Shown here one piece after another: positions 55,591-64,000 of a stretch of 64,000 nt of DNA. Every line of letters begins with the position of its first letter. Within the stretch, counting starts at the first letter, position 1. Source of the stretch: Coleofasciculus sp. FACHB-T130 (lineage in GTDB: Bacteria; Cyanobacteriota; Cyanobacteriia; Cyanobacteriales; FACHB-T130); contig NZ_JACJOG010000037.1 of the NCBI RefSeq assembly GCF_014695375.1, positions 1 through 64,000 on the forward strand, read 5' to 3'. The notes beneath the pieces are model-generated. The model was not told the origin of the DNA. It saw only the letters and a program-made list of their open reading frames with translations, and made no database searches. The translations under genes were made by a program, and so were the position numbers.

Positions 55591-56889
55591 CTATGCATAA
55601 ACTCGACCGTTGAGATAATAGTCTCGCGTACCCTTGGCGTTGATAGCTTCTCCCAACCGATTTAAAGCATGGACGTAAGCTGCTGTTCGCATCGAAATCG
55701 CTAGTTCCTGAGATATCGACCAAATTTTCTCAGTTTCTTCGACCATTTTTTCCATTAAGCGTCGATTGACTTCTTTGAGCGTCCAATAAAGTCCGCTACG
55801 ATTTTGTACCCATTCAAAGTAGCTGACTGTAACGCCGCCCGCATTGACTAAAATATCGGGAAAGACGTAAATTCCCCGTTCTTCCAAAATTCTGTCAGCG
55901 GCTGAACTAACCGGGCCGTTAGCAACTTCAAAGATATATTTTGCTTTGATATCCTTGACATTCGCCTCATTAATTTGATTTTCTAAGGCGGCGGGAATCA
56001 AGACATCCACATCTAAAGCTAAAAGTTCCTCATTGCTGATGACTTCGTGTTCATCCATGTGGCAAACGGTGTCTTGGCAGTAGAGGGCTTTAATACCTTT
56101 GCTGGAGACTTTATATTGCCGAATACTGGGAATATCTAAACCTTTTTTGGAATAGACACCACCTTGGGAATCGCTAACCGCAACAACTTTATATCCGGCT
56201 TTGTAGAGTAATTCTGCTATCTCTGCACCAGCATTCCCAAATCCTTGAACGGCTACGGTTGTCTCTTGAGGGAGTCGATCGACTTTGCTCATGATGCTTT
56301 CAATCACAAACAAAGCACCCATAGCGGTAGCAGTATCTCTGCCTAAACTACCCCCCATTGTTAACGGTTTGCCGGTGACAACGGCTGGAGTAATTTGACG
56401 GCGGATGATACTGTATTGATCCATCATCCACCCCATAATCATGGGATTGGTGTACACGTCGGGTGCTGGAATATCTACGTCAGGGCCAATAAAGTCTGCG
56501 ATCGCATCGACATATCCTCGACTCAGCCTTTCTAACTCCATCTTCGAGAGTTCTTTGGGATTCAGCGTAATTCCCCCTTTCGCTCCGCCAAACGGTAAAT
56601 TTAACACCGCACACTTGAAGGTCATCCAAAAGGCTAAGGATTGCACTTCATCCATTGAAACATTGGGGTGATAGCGTACCCCTCCTTTAGTCGGCCCTCT
56701 GGTATCATCGTAACGGACACGATAGCCCTGAAAAATCCTCAAAGTGCCGTTATCCATCCGGACAGGAATTGAAACGGCTAAACTGGCTTTTGGATATTTT
56801 AAGTGTTCGGCTGCATCGTCGGAAATAGAAACAAATTTTAGGGCTTGTTCTAATCTTTGGCTAGCATCAGCAAATAATGAGTCTGACAT
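55591..56889 (-). CDS. gdhA: Glutamate dehydrogenase
   Basis: A 432-residue enzyme that interconverts glutamate with 2-oxoglutarate and ammonium. Visible are GPTKGGVRYHP, the active-site LPFGGAKGGI with its catalytic lysine, DIPAPDVYTNP, the Rossmann loop QGFGNAGAE and NAGGVTVSYFEW. The cofactor (NAD or NADP) is not certain from the motif alone. The start is supported by GGAGGAAT upstream. It offers an alternative to GS-GOGAT ammonium assimilation. Single leftward gene. Confidence 0.95.
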   Translation of the reverse strand: MSDSLFADASQRLEQALKFVSISDDAAEHLKYPKASLAVSIPVRMDNGTLRIFQGYRVRYDDTRGPTKGGVRYHPNVSMDEVQSLAFWMTFKCAVLNLPFGGAKGGITLNPKELSKMELERLSRGYVDAIADFIGPDVDIPAPDVYTNPMIMGWMMDQYSIIRRQITPAVVTGKPLTMGGSLGRDTATAMGALFVIESIMSKVDRLPQETTVAVQGFGNAGAEIAELLYKAGYKVVAVSDSQGGVYSKKGLDIPSIRQYKVSSKGIKALYCQDTVCHMDEHEVISNEELLALDVDVLIPAALENQINEANVKDIKAKYIFEVANGPVSSAADRILEERGIYVFPDILVNAGGVTVSYFEWVQNRSGLYWTLKEVNRRLMEKMVEETEKIWSISQELAISMRTAAYVHALNRLGEAINAKGTRDYYLNGRVYA

Positions 56890-57550
56890 CCCACGATTCC
56901 TCCTGTTGCACGATCAAGCTGGTATGCAAATACAAATTTCACTTTAAGAAAAGCAGAATGGTGCAAATTAAGCTAATTCTTGAGGATTGGAAGTGAAAAA
57001 GTTAACTGGTATGCAGCATAACCAATTACCCATTACAAACCCTACAAGTAATGTTTAATTACACCACCTGTTTCAGTAGATTCTCGCAATAGAAAACGAT
57101 TGCTTTGGCTAGGGTTCTTAATTAAGTAGGCAAAAACCGAACCCTCTCTAAACCTATTTTTCAATAGGGAATTTTGCGAGTTGCTCATCGTCGAGTTTCT
57201 CAGCAAAGTGAGGATTTTTTGTTTATTTTTACCGACTTAATAAGTGTGCGCGTCGCACGTATTGCAATTAATTTTCTTTCTTGGAAGACGCTTAACTTTC
57301 CCTACCAACATTAAAACACAAAAAAAACTGTATTATATGTAACATTTTAAGAATAAGCGACACAATTCCGGTTTAAGTAGAGCTTAGGACGGCGGGGGAG
57401 GGGGGATGACCCATCAGCGCGATCGCTGTTTATGAAATATCTTGGAAATTAGTGGCAAGCTCTCTAAAGCAGTGTGAAACTGTAAACAGAGGAAATAATT
57501 CTCGTCTGCCCTGATGTCAAGCAATCAGTTCTTGTGTCGGCTGAATTCTT
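56890..57550. other. Divergent spacer, no gene seen
   Basis: 661 AT-rich bases between gdhA and the DUF4126 gene. It must hold both promoters. A small palindrome (gtgcgcgtcgcac) lies near 57247-57260. No riboswitch or RNA gene recognised. Confidence 0.5.
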
Positions 57551-58129
57551 ATGATTGAAATCTTAGCCGCACTCTCTGCATCTGCGGCGGCAGGAATGAG
57601 AGTAGCTCTTCCCTTGCTGGTAATTGGTCTATTGCATAGTACCAATCTCTGGTCAAGCGTGCCCCTACTGTCGCGCTTTCCTCCTCCTGTCGTTTTAGGA
57701 GTGCTAACCAGCTGGTCGTTATTTGAGCTGTTCGCCTCGAAAAAGCTGTTGGGTCAGCGCGTACTGCAACTGATCCAGCTACTTTTCAGCCCAATTGTCG
57801 GAGCGATTATGGGCGTTGCCGTTGCCCAAATTGCTGGCGCTTCCACTGGTCTTCTCTGGATAGTTGCTGTGGTGGGCAGCTTATTAGCGTTCGTCCTCCA
57901 GCTAGTTCAGGTCGGCTGGTTCTACCGCTTGCGGCGTTTACCGCTGTGGGTCGTCTTTTTGCAAGATGTTCTGTGCGTTGTCTTGGTGGTCTTCGCCTTC
58001 GATGCGCCCAAGCATGGAGGACTCATTGCCTTACTCTTGTTGTGGCTGGCTATTCGCAGCTCTAAGGAATGGTATCGCTGGTATCGAGGACAAAAACGCT
58101 CTAGGGGGCACTATCAGCAACCCGATTAA
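57551..58129 (+). CDS. DUF4126 membrane protein
   Basis: A 192-residue inner-membrane protein with about five hydrophobic helices. The opening SASAAAGMRVALPLLVIGLL is typical of DUF4126, as is LWSLFELFASKKLLGQ-type spacing after helix 2. Function unknown in the family. Single gene ending in an A/T-rich inverted repeat shared with the convergent hemH. Confidence 0.83.
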   Translation: MIEILAALSASAAAGMRVALPLLVIGLLHSTNLWSSVPLLSRFPPPVVLGVLTSWSLFELFASKKLLGQRVLQLIQLLFSPIVGAIMGVAVAQIAGASTGLLWIVAVVGSLLAFVLQLVQVGWFYRLRRLPLWVVFLQDVLCVVLVVFAFDAPKHGGLIALLLLWLAIRSSKEWYRWYRGQKRSRGHYQQPD

Positions 58130-58137
58130 AGGAAAGC

Positions 58138-58195
58138 AAAAGTAAAAAGGCAAAAGAAAGGATTGTTTGTTTTTAGTTTGGCTTTTTTACTTTTT
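58138..58195. terminator. Bidirectional A/T-rich hairpin between DUF4126 gene and hemH
   Basis: Arms aaaagtaaaaaggc (58138-58151) and gcttttttactttt (58181-58194) are complementary with one mismatch, and T-rich tracts follow on both strands. The position between convergent stops fits a terminator. Confidence 0.6.
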
Positions 58196-58212
58196 TGTTT
58201 TATTTTTAGTTT

Positions 58213-59376
58213 TTACATTAGTCCGACAAAGTGTAGAGGGCCGCGACCGCTAATTAACTCGATTACCAACGCAAGAAAGCCAAGCATTGCCAGACGTCCG
58301 TTCCAGACTTCTGCTGCTGTGGTCATGCCCCACTCCCAGCGCTCTTGGGGATACATTTTGACTTTCTTCTTGAGCTGTGTGACTTGGGATAGCTTCAAGC
58401 TGGGGGCGTCGAGAGCATCAATCACCAAAGTCGCCATTGCTTCAATAAAGCGGGGATGAGTATCTAGCGCTGGCACGCGGCGGAAGTCGTGGATGCCAGA
58501 TTCTTCTGCCAGTTCGCGGTACTCGACGTCAATTTCTTGTAGGGTTTCGATATGCTCGGAGACGAAGCTAATCGGTACAACTAACAAATGTTCGACTCCC
58601 TTGGCTCCCAGTTCTTTTAGGGCGTCTTCAGTGTAGGGTTTAAGCCACTCAACTGGCCCGACTCGACTTTGATAAGCCAGGGTGTGGGGATTAGGTCGAT
58701 TGAGGGTCTGCATAATTAGAGCAGTACAGTCCTCAATTTCTTTTTGGTAGGGATCTCCGGCTTCTTCAACGTAGCTGACGGGAACGCCGTGAGCGCTAAA
58801 AAAGAGATGAACTTGGTCGGGATTGGGAAATTGGTTGAGTTCTTGGGTAATCAACTCAGCCATTGCTTGCAAGTAGCTGGGTTGCTGATACCAGGAGGGA
58901 ATAACGGTGTATTCAATCCGGCTAAGTGCTGGGTCTTCCTGCCATAGTCTTTCTAAAAGGCGGAAGCTGGAACCGCTGGTGCTGATGGAAAATTGAGGGT
59001 AGAGGGGGAGAATTACCAGGTGTTCTATGGCGTCGCGTTTGATGCGAGCGATCGCTTCTTCTGTAAAGGGATACCAGTAACGCATCCCGATGTAAATATT
59101 CGCTTCTTGTCCTTGTTGCTGCAATTTTGCCTCAAGCGCTTCTGCTTGGGCTTCTGTAATCCGCCGCAGTGGGGAGCCACCCCCGATTACCTGATAGTTT
59201 TCTTGCGATTTCTTGGTTCTTAAGGTGGAAATCAGCCACGCTAAGGGTTTCTGTAGCCCAGAAAAGGGTATGCGAATAATCTCTGGGTCGGAAAACAGAT
59301 TAAACAGAAAAGGTCCAACATCCTCTAAATCATCCGGCCCACCCAGATTTAGTAGCAAAACTCCTACACGACCCAT
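58213..59376 (-). CDS. hemH: Ferrochelatase with C-terminal LHC-like (CAB) tail
   Basis: Inserts Fe2+ into protoporphyrin IX to make protoheme, at the membrane. The enzyme core has [20 protein letters not shown] and the catalytic FSAHGVP (His196 from the chosen start). Residues about 342-388 hold a linker and one chlorophyll a/b-binding-like helix, [19 protein letters not shown], found in ferrochelatases of oxygenic phototrophs; it strongly supports a cyanobacterial origin. The frame is open to 59454, but the family starts at MGRVGVLLL, so I use the ATG at 59376; 59403 is possible. It is divergent from the methyltransferase gene. Confidence 0.96.
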   Translation of the reverse strand: MGRVGVLLLNLGGPDDLEDVGPFLFNLFSDPEIIRIPFSGLQKPLAWLISTLRTKKSQENYQVIGGGSPLRRITEAQAEALEAKLQQQGQEANIYIGMRYWYPFTEEAIARIKRDAIEHLVILPLYPQFSISTSGSSFRLLERLWQEDPALSRIEYTVIPSWYQQPSYLQAMAELITQELNQFPNPDQVHLFFSAHGVPVSYVEEAGDPYQKEIEDCTALIMQTLNRPNPHTLAYQSRVGPVEWLKPYTEDALKELGAKGVEHLLVVPISFVSEHIETLQEIDVEYRELAEESGIHDFRRVPALDTHPRFIEAMATLVIDALDAPSLKLSQVTQLKKKVKMYPQERWEWGMTTAAEVWNGRLAMLGFLALVIELISGRGPLHFVGLM

Positions 59377-59487
59377 AGCGGTTACAGTTTCCAAATCTTT
59401 CATTTTCGTTACTGATTTTAACAATAATATTCTTTTAAAGGTTCGGGTCTGCAATAAGAGATACAGATTTTAACTAGGAGTGGAGTA

Positions 59488-60114
59488 GTGGCTACTATTT
59501 TAAGGACTTGGAGTTATCAACACCAATGGCTGTATGATGCGATCGCTCGTTTAGCTGCTGTGAGTGTAGGCGGGGAAGCAAGATTTCGTCAACTGGCTTT
59601 GCAAGGGTTAACGATCGATTCAGAAACCAAAGTGTTAGACCTCTGTTGTGGCAGCGGTCAGGCAACCCAAGTCTTGGTGAAATATTCCGAAGATGTCACG
59701 GGTCTGGATATCTCTCCCGTATCCCTGGAACGGGCGCAGCGGAACGTCCCGCAAGCGAAGTATGTGGAAGCCTTGGCAGAGGATATGCCTTTGCTGAGCG
59801 ATCGCTTTGACCTCGTGCATACCAGTGCTGCCATGCATGAAATGGAACCCAATCGATTGCGGCAAATTCTCCAAGAAGTCTACCGGGTACTAAAACCGGG
59901 AGGTATCTTTGCCCTGGTCGATTTTCATCGTCCCACAAATCCGCTATTTTGGCCTCCAATCTCCCTATTTTTGTGGCTGTTTGAAACAGAAACCGCTTGG
60001 CAGCTGTTAAAGACGGATTTGGCTGGGTTGTTGCAGGAGATTGGGTTTAATCTGGTGGAAGAACCGACTCTCCATGCAGGTGGAAGTTTGCAGGTGATTC
60101 ACGCCCAGAAATAA
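59488..60114 (+). CDS. Class I SAM-dependent methyltransferase
   Basis: A 208-residue cytosolic enzyme. Motif I is VLDLCCGSGQAT, then GLDISPVSLERA, and RVLKPGGIFALVDFHRP. The C-terminal hydrophobic stretch NPLFWPPISLFLWLF may contact a lipid-like acceptor, which is speculative. The start is a GTG at 59488 with AGGAG eight bases ahead. It lies divergent from hemH, but a tetrapyrrole role is not shown. Confidence 0.85.
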   Translation: MATILRTWSYQHQWLYDAIARLAAVSVGGEARFRQLALQGLTIDSETKVLDLCCGSGQATQVLVKYSEDVTGLDISPVSLERAQRNVPQAKYVEALAEDMPLLSDRFDLVHTSAAMHEMEPNRLRQILQEVYRVLKPGGIFALVDFHRPTNPLFWPPISLFLWLFETETAWQLLKTDLAGLLQEIGFNLVEEPTLHAGGSLQVIHAQK

Positions 60115-60264
60115 ACCACTCCAGAACGCACCAGAAACAGAGCCAGGGGGAAGCAGCGCCTCTACTCTGCATTCCCAGATACACGAATTAGCTGCAAATG
60201 AGACGCCTTCTCTTGCCTCACAAGCAGCTAATCGCCACTAGAAAATCAAGGAAATATATTACAG

Positions 60265-61026
60265 ATGAAAAGCGAAACAATTGAGCTGTTGTCAAACCGG
60301 GAGTTAGATAAAATGCGTCAGGCTGGACGCTTGGCAGCTGAACTCCTCAATCATCTAGAACCAATGGTCAAGCCAGGAGTCAGTACCTTAGAAATCAACG
60401 ATGAAGCCGAACGCTGGACTTTAGCTCGCAAAGCGAAAAGCGCCCCGCTGGGCTACAAGGGATTTCCCAAGTCTCTTTGCACCAGTATCAACGAAGTGGT
60501 CTGTCACGGCATCCCCAGCGCTAAACAGGTTCTCAAAGAAGGAGACATCATTAACATTGATGTGACGCCGCTGGTGGATGGCTACCACGGCGATACCTCT
60601 AAGACGTTTTTTGTCGGGAAGCCCTCACCCATCGCGAAAAAGTTGGTTGAGGTGACGCTGGAGTGCCTAAACAGAGGAATTGCTGAAGTCAAGCCGGGGG
60701 CGCGGATTGGCGATATTGGGGCAGCGATTCAAGAGTACGCTGAAGGAGAAGGTTTTTCTGTGGTGCGGAACTTCGCGGGACACGGTGTTCACCGCATTTT
60801 CCATACTGCACCAGAGATCCTCCATTATGGTAGACGCGGAACCGGGAAGCGTCTGAGACCAGGCATGGTTTTTACGATTGAACCGATGATTAATGAGGGA
60901 ACTTGGGAAGTCGAGGTTCTCGACGATGGGTGGACGGCTGTCACACTCGATCGCAAGCTCTCCGCCCAGTTTGAGCATACGGTGGCTGTTACTGAGGAAG
61001 GCGTCGAAATCCTTACCCAAGCTTAA
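60265..61026 (+). CDS. map: Methionine aminopeptidase, type I
   Basis: Removes the initiator methionine from nascent proteins. The five metal ligands are Asp99, Asp110, His173, Glu206 and Glu237, with His81 in the active site (VVCHGIP). At 253 residues it is a full-length type Ia enzyme without a zinc-finger leader. Single gene with a short imperfect stem (61039-61063) behind it that may act as terminator. Confidence 0.97.
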   Translation: MKSETIELLSNRELDKMRQAGRLAAELLNHLEPMVKPGVSTLEINDEAERWTLARKAKSAPLGYKGFPKSLCTSINEVVCHGIPSAKQVLKEGDIINIDVTPLVDGYHGDTSKTFFVGKPSPIAKKLVEVTLECLNRGIAEVKPGARIGDIGAAIQEYAEGEGFSVVRNFAGHGVHRIFHTAPEILHYGRRGTGKRLRPGMVFTIEPMINEGTWEVEVLDDGWTAVTLDRKLSAQFEHTVAVTEEGVEILTQA

Positions 61027-61098
61027 GATTAGCGGTTCCCCGATCAAAGGTTGCTTTGTCGGGATCGAGAAATTGCTGGGAATTTATCGGGAGCGTAG

Positions 61099-61231
61099 AT
61101 GCACCAGGTTTTGGTTAAAAAATCTAAAATTGTTTGGCTTCTACCCAATTCTTCGCCGCAGTACCTTTGGGAGGATAAATTCCTGGAAATCCCTGAGGTG
61201 AAAGCATCCCCCGGCTTATAGCCGTGGGGAG
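61099..61231 (+). other. Remnant ORF and IS605-like end hairpin
   Basis: A 40-codon frame (61099-61221) with a protein-like sequence (KKSKIVWLLPNSSPQ) runs into a hairpin. Arms ccccc-ggct (61208-61216) and agcc-g-t-gggg (61220-61229) have one bulge. Hairpins of this shape next to a gene stub are seen at right ends of IS200/IS605-type elements; here nothing else of the element remains, so the call is weak. The word tagccgtggggag is shared with 47690-47702. Confidence 0.35.
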
Positions 61232-61233
61232 TT

Positions 61234-61593
61234 TCAACGGCGTTGTTTTTGTAATTCCGCAACTTGTGCTTCTAGTTTGTTGATACGCTGCTTGAGTTCG
61301 ATTACCAGAGTGGCTAGGCGGTCAAACATGGGGTCTGCTGAGGCTGGTCGATTGCCTCTAGGGGCGATAGGAGGCGCTGGTTTTGTTGAGCCGGTTCTTC
61401 CAGAGGGGGACTGGTTCTGTCCTTGTAACTGCGACTGTAGCTGATTTATTTGCGATCGCAATTGATAAGTTTCGGATTCCAATCTAGAAATCCGCGATTC
61501 TAAGTAAGATGACTCTTGCGCCAGTGTTTGTTTGGGCAGCAAGGCGATTCCTAACATGAGGGCAAGGCAAAGCAACTCCATTTTTCTGAACAT
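61234..61593 (-). CDS. Small secreted coiled-coil protein
   Basis: A 119-residue exported protein. The signal peptide ends near TLA-QE (25-26). Two heptad-rich segments follow (about 30-58, LESRISRLESETYQLRSQI, and 92-119, LVIELKQRINKLEAQVAEL), with a Pro/Ser/Gly linker between. It probably oligomerises in the periplasm. Unknown family; orphan gene. Confidence 0.75.
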   Translation of the reverse strand: MFRKMELLCLALMLGIALLPKQTLAQESSYLESRISRLESETYQLRSQINQLQSQLQGQNQSPSGRTGSTKPAPPIAPRGNRPASADPMFDRLATLVIELKQRINKLEAQVAELQKQRR

Positions 61594-61678
61594 ACATTAT
61601 CGATCCTCCTAGGGAGGACAATGCGTGTGTTGGTAATTTCATGGGGCACTCAGCGAGCGCTTTCACCAAGCGATCGCC

Positions 61679-62212
61679 CTAAATTAAATCAGAACAAGCA
61701 GGCTGTGTGGGTGTATCGATTGATTCAGGCGCTTGGACTTTCGCCTTTCTAATTTTTGATTTTTTGCTTTGCGTCCAGCTACAGATATCACGGGCTAGCT
61801 GTTTCCCATTGACTGCACAGTTAGAAGCTTTTTTGGTAAACTCTTCTACCGATGTAGTCGGGTCGCCCGGTCGGGATTTCACAAGACCATGAGCGCATTC
61901 ATTCCGGTCGTAGCTCCAGAGCCTCACAGCATCAATCAAATCTTCCCTAGTTTTATACGGAACTTTCTCATCCCGCCTTTTCCATTCCTGAATCAATCTT
62001 CCTAAGAAAGTTTCTTTATTTGTAAACTGATGAGTTTCTCCAGCTTCTTTCAGTCTAACAACTAAGTAACTGAGAAGCCGATCTGAAATGATGCTTTCCG
62101 CAATCATAATTGATTCCAGGAAAAACTCTTTTTGAATTGCCTCTTCCATGCGCTCGAAGGCAAACTTATAGGATTGAAATTTGATGATATTTTTGGTTGT
62201 TTCAGTTTTCAT
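61679..62212 (-). CDS. HEPN-domain protein, orphan
   Basis: A 177-residue helical protein. Arg103-Asn-Glu-Cys-Ala-His108 matches the RX4-6H HEPN ribonuclease motif after helices with AESIISDRLLSYLV. The C-terminus is a basic tail (SKKSKIRKAKV). HEPN proteins often act as toxins or defence RNases with a nucleotidyltransferase antitoxin; no such partner gene adjoins it here. A non-toxic HEPN role is possible. Base composition is lower in GC than argJ next to it. Confidence 0.7.
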   Translation of the reverse strand: MKTETTKNIIKFQSYKFAFERMEEAIQKEFFLESIMIAESIISDRLLSYLVVRLKEAGETHQFTNKETFLGRLIQEWKRRDEKVPYKTREDLIDAVRLWSYDRNECAHGLVKSRPGDPTTSVEEFTKKASNCAVNGKQLARDICSWTQSKKSKIRKAKVQAPESIDTPTQPACSDLI

Positions 62213-62277
62213 CCTATTAACCTTTGCGAGAGTCCGCAGTAGGGCACCTAGAACAGATCGGTCAAATTATTCAAAAG

Positions 62278-63615
62278 TCAGGTCGTGTACTCAGCGTTAA
62301 TCTTCACATAGTCATAACTCAAGTCGCAGCCCCAAGCGACACCAGAACCCGAACCATTCCCGATGCTCAGCGCGATCGCAACGGTCTGATCTTTAAAATC
62401 AGTCGGCGATGCAGGACGACTAAACGCAACAGGTTCACCCGACTCTACTTGCATTAAGTCATTGCTGGAATCAGTGCTGAGAACCTCTTTTGCCGACGCC
62501 GACGCCGCTTGTTTTAAATAAGCACTCGCCGCCGCCCGATCGAAGGGCAACGGTTGACCATTTTCCATCAATAAGAAGTCTCCTAGCTGAATGCGGAGAT
62601 GTTCTTGATCGAATAGCACTCCGGAACGACCCGCCGCTGCGGCAATTCGTCCCCAATTGGGATCGCGCCCAAACACGGCTGACTTGACTAAGGATGAACC
62701 GACAACCGTTTTGGCAACCTGACGGGCAGCTTTTTCATCAGATGCGCCGGTAACTTGCACTTCAATTAAGCAGGTAGCCCCTTCGCCATCACGGGCGATC
62801 GCTTTCGCTAAATATTGGCAAACTTCTGTCAGCATCGCCTCTAATTTCTCGGCGTCTGCTCCCATCTCGGTAATCGCTGGGGTGCGAGATTCCCCATTTG
62901 CTAAGGCGATCAGCGTATCGTTGGTACTGGTATCGCCATCTACGGTAATTTGGTTGAAACTTTGGTCAGCGGCTCGACTCACCATTTTTTGCCAGAGAGA
63001 AGGAGCAACCGCCGCATCGCAAGTGACAAAAGCTAGCATCGTTGCCATGTTGGGATGAATCATCCCAGATCCCTTTGCTATACCGCCGATTCGCACCGGG
63101 CGATCGCCAAAAGTGGTCTCTAGGGCAATCGATTTCGTCACTAAGTCGGTGGTGACGATTGCTTGGGCTGCTGCATCGCCGCCGGTTTCAGAAGCGGCGG
63201 CGACCAATTTAGGAATCCCATCCCGCAGGGCATCCATCTTAATTCGTTGCCCAATGACGCCCGTAGATGCCAACAAGATAGAGTCAGAGGAGATATTCAG
63301 TATTTGGGCTAACATCTGAGCGCTTTCAATCGCATCGATCCAACCTTGGGAACCCGTGGCGGCGTTGGCTTGCCCAGCGTTGCAGAGAATTGCGTGGGCG
63401 CTGTGTTTGGTAGAGAGGTGCTGACGGCAATAATCGACACAAGCGGCGCGTACTTGACTGGTGGTGAAGACGCCTGCTGCGATCGCTTCTACCTCTGAAT
63501 AAATTAGCGCTAAATCCGGTAAGCCTGAAGGCTTTAGTCCGGCGGCGATTCCAGCCGCCCGATACCCTCTAGGAGCCGTTACTCCACCACTAATGATTTG
63601 CCAGTTTGTCATCAC
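62278..63615 (-). CDS. argJ: Bifunctional ornithine/glutamate N-acetyltransferase
   Basis: A 445-residue Ntn enzyme that moves acetyl between N-acetylornithine and glutamate and can make N-acetylglutamate, in arginine synthesis. The self-cleavage site is Thr192 in HPNMATMLAF; the end DYVKINAEYTT is typical. It is about 30 residues longer than the family length I recall because of an insert (VLSTDSSNDLMQVESGEP) before QTVAIALSIGNGSG. The start is a GTG at 63615 or ATG at 63612, behind GGGGGAG. Single gene. Confidence 0.95.
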   Translation of the reverse strand: MMTNWQIISGGVTAPRGYRAAGIAAGLKPSGLPDLALIYSEVEAIAAGVFTTSQVRAACVDYCRQHLSTKHSAHAILCNAGQANAATGSQGWIDAIESAQMLAQILNISSDSILLASTGVIGQRIKMDALRDGIPKLVAAASETGGDAAAQAIVTTDLVTKSIALETTFGDRPVRIGGIAKGSGMIHPNMATMLAFVTCDAAVAPSLWQKMVSRAADQSFNQITVDGDTSTNDTLIALANGESRTPAITEMGADAEKLEAMLTEVCQYLAKAIARDGEGATCLIEVQVTGASDEKAARQVAKTVVGSSLVKSAVFGRDPNWGRIAAAAGRSGVLFDQEHLRIQLGDFLLMENGQPLPFDRAAASAYLKQAASASAKEVLSTDSSNDLMQVESGEPVAFSRPASPTDFKDQTVAIALSIGNGSGSGVAWGCDLSYDYVKINAEYTT

Positions 63616-64000
63616 TCCCCCTGAAAGATAAATGATGCAAATTTTAGCAATTCTCAGGGCTGCGGTGAGTGTTACTGAGTCATAAATTAAATTGGATGCG
63701 ATCGCACAAGTGGATGCGAAGATAGTTTGTTCCCCGTCTCCTTGGCGATAGTTAAAAGCGATCGCGTTCCAAGCAGTGCTGTCTGGTTTAGAAAGTTTGC
63801 GACTGGCGATGGTTTGCGTGGGGACATAAATCGCCTCGAAACAACTCCCAGCGACAACGTAACTCGCCCTTGGCTGGGGTTCAAGCCGTTGAGAACTTTA
63901 TCTTGCGCGATCGCGATTTGAAAACAGTCAGCGACGGTATTCTGCCCGTTGGAACAATTCGCAGTCGTTTTTTGAGCCACCCAATAGCAAGCTTCTTGGA
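63616..64000 (-). pseudogene. Frameshifted gene remnant, cut by window edge
   Basis: Two protein-like frames follow each other on the minus strand. One (from the edge to about 63870) reads NGQNTVADCFQIAIAQDKVL; the next (about 63870-63690) reads YVVAGSCFEAIYVPTQTIA and DGEQTIFASTCAIASN. Together they look like one gene broken by a frame change, but it could be a chance open frame. No family known. The second frame runs without a stop into argJ. Confidence 0.35.

Noticed and set aside
1-64000. gcgatcgc palindromes as regulatory operators
   Set aside because: They are HIP1, spread over genes and spacers alike in many cyanobacteria; not specific operators.

Overview
The window looks like chromosome of a filamentous, probably desiccation-tolerant cyanobacterium. 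The evidence is the very dense HIP1 octamer (gcgatcgc) in genes and spacers, a ferrochelatase with a C-terminal chlorophyll-binding-like tail, a phycobilin-type heme oxygenase, cyanobacteriochrome and ethylene-receptor sensor modules, a Mo-nitrogenase C-terminal-domain protein, and a treZ-treY-treH trehalose cluster in the order I recall from Anabaena. I cannot name the species. I see no rRNA, tRNA or CRISPR array.

Layout. 1-7.3 kb: the edge of an IS701-like transposase, a GT2-GtrA fusion, aroE, and a Ser/Thr kinase-CHASE2 protein, then a long gene-poor spacer. 7.3-15.7 kb: a 2153-residue hybrid histidine kinase with an ethylene-binding membrane domain, a LOV domain and a DXCF cyanobacteriochrome GAF, translationally coupled to a REC-GGDEF-EAL response regulator. 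16.2-26.9 kb: glycogen/trehalose metabolism (GH13-CBM20 amylase, treH, treY, treZ) with a MASE3 histidine kinase divergent from treZ. 27-36.5 kb: housekeeping genes (threonine aldolase, methyltransferase, CNNM/CorC protein, mfd, Mo-nitro_C protein, cobW) and one decayed gene.

37.2-40.3 kb: an orphan DUF4157 (eCIS-associated) protein whose AT-rich C-terminal half carries a divergent kinase-like core; this is a strong candidate for an undescribed contractile-injection effector. 40.8-48.6 kb: DUF2267, DUF4332, heme oxygenase, a fasciclin lipoprotein, gamma-glutamyltransferase, a secreted protein, a diiron ferritin-like protein, a MITE-like element and an aldo/keto reductase. 48.8-55.3 kb: an ABC-2 exporter whose ATPase-permease pair is separated from a second permease by three secreted-protein genes, one of them a pancreatic-lipase-like hydrolase. 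55.6-64 kb: gdhA, DUF4126, hemH, a methyltransferase, map, a coiled-coil secreted protein, an orphan HEPN protein, argJ and a frameshifted relic at the right edge.

How the genes work together: the sensory pair at 7.3-15.7 kb probably turns light and/or ethylene input into c-di-GMP output. The trehalose block converts glycogen-derived maltodextrin to trehalose (TreY, TreZ) and breaks it down (TreH). Heme oxygenase and ferrochelatase both act on tetrapyrroles but are 15 kb apart. Most of the rest is ordinary cyanobacterial core genome with small repeats scattered in spacers and, in mfd and the lipase gene, inside coding sequence.
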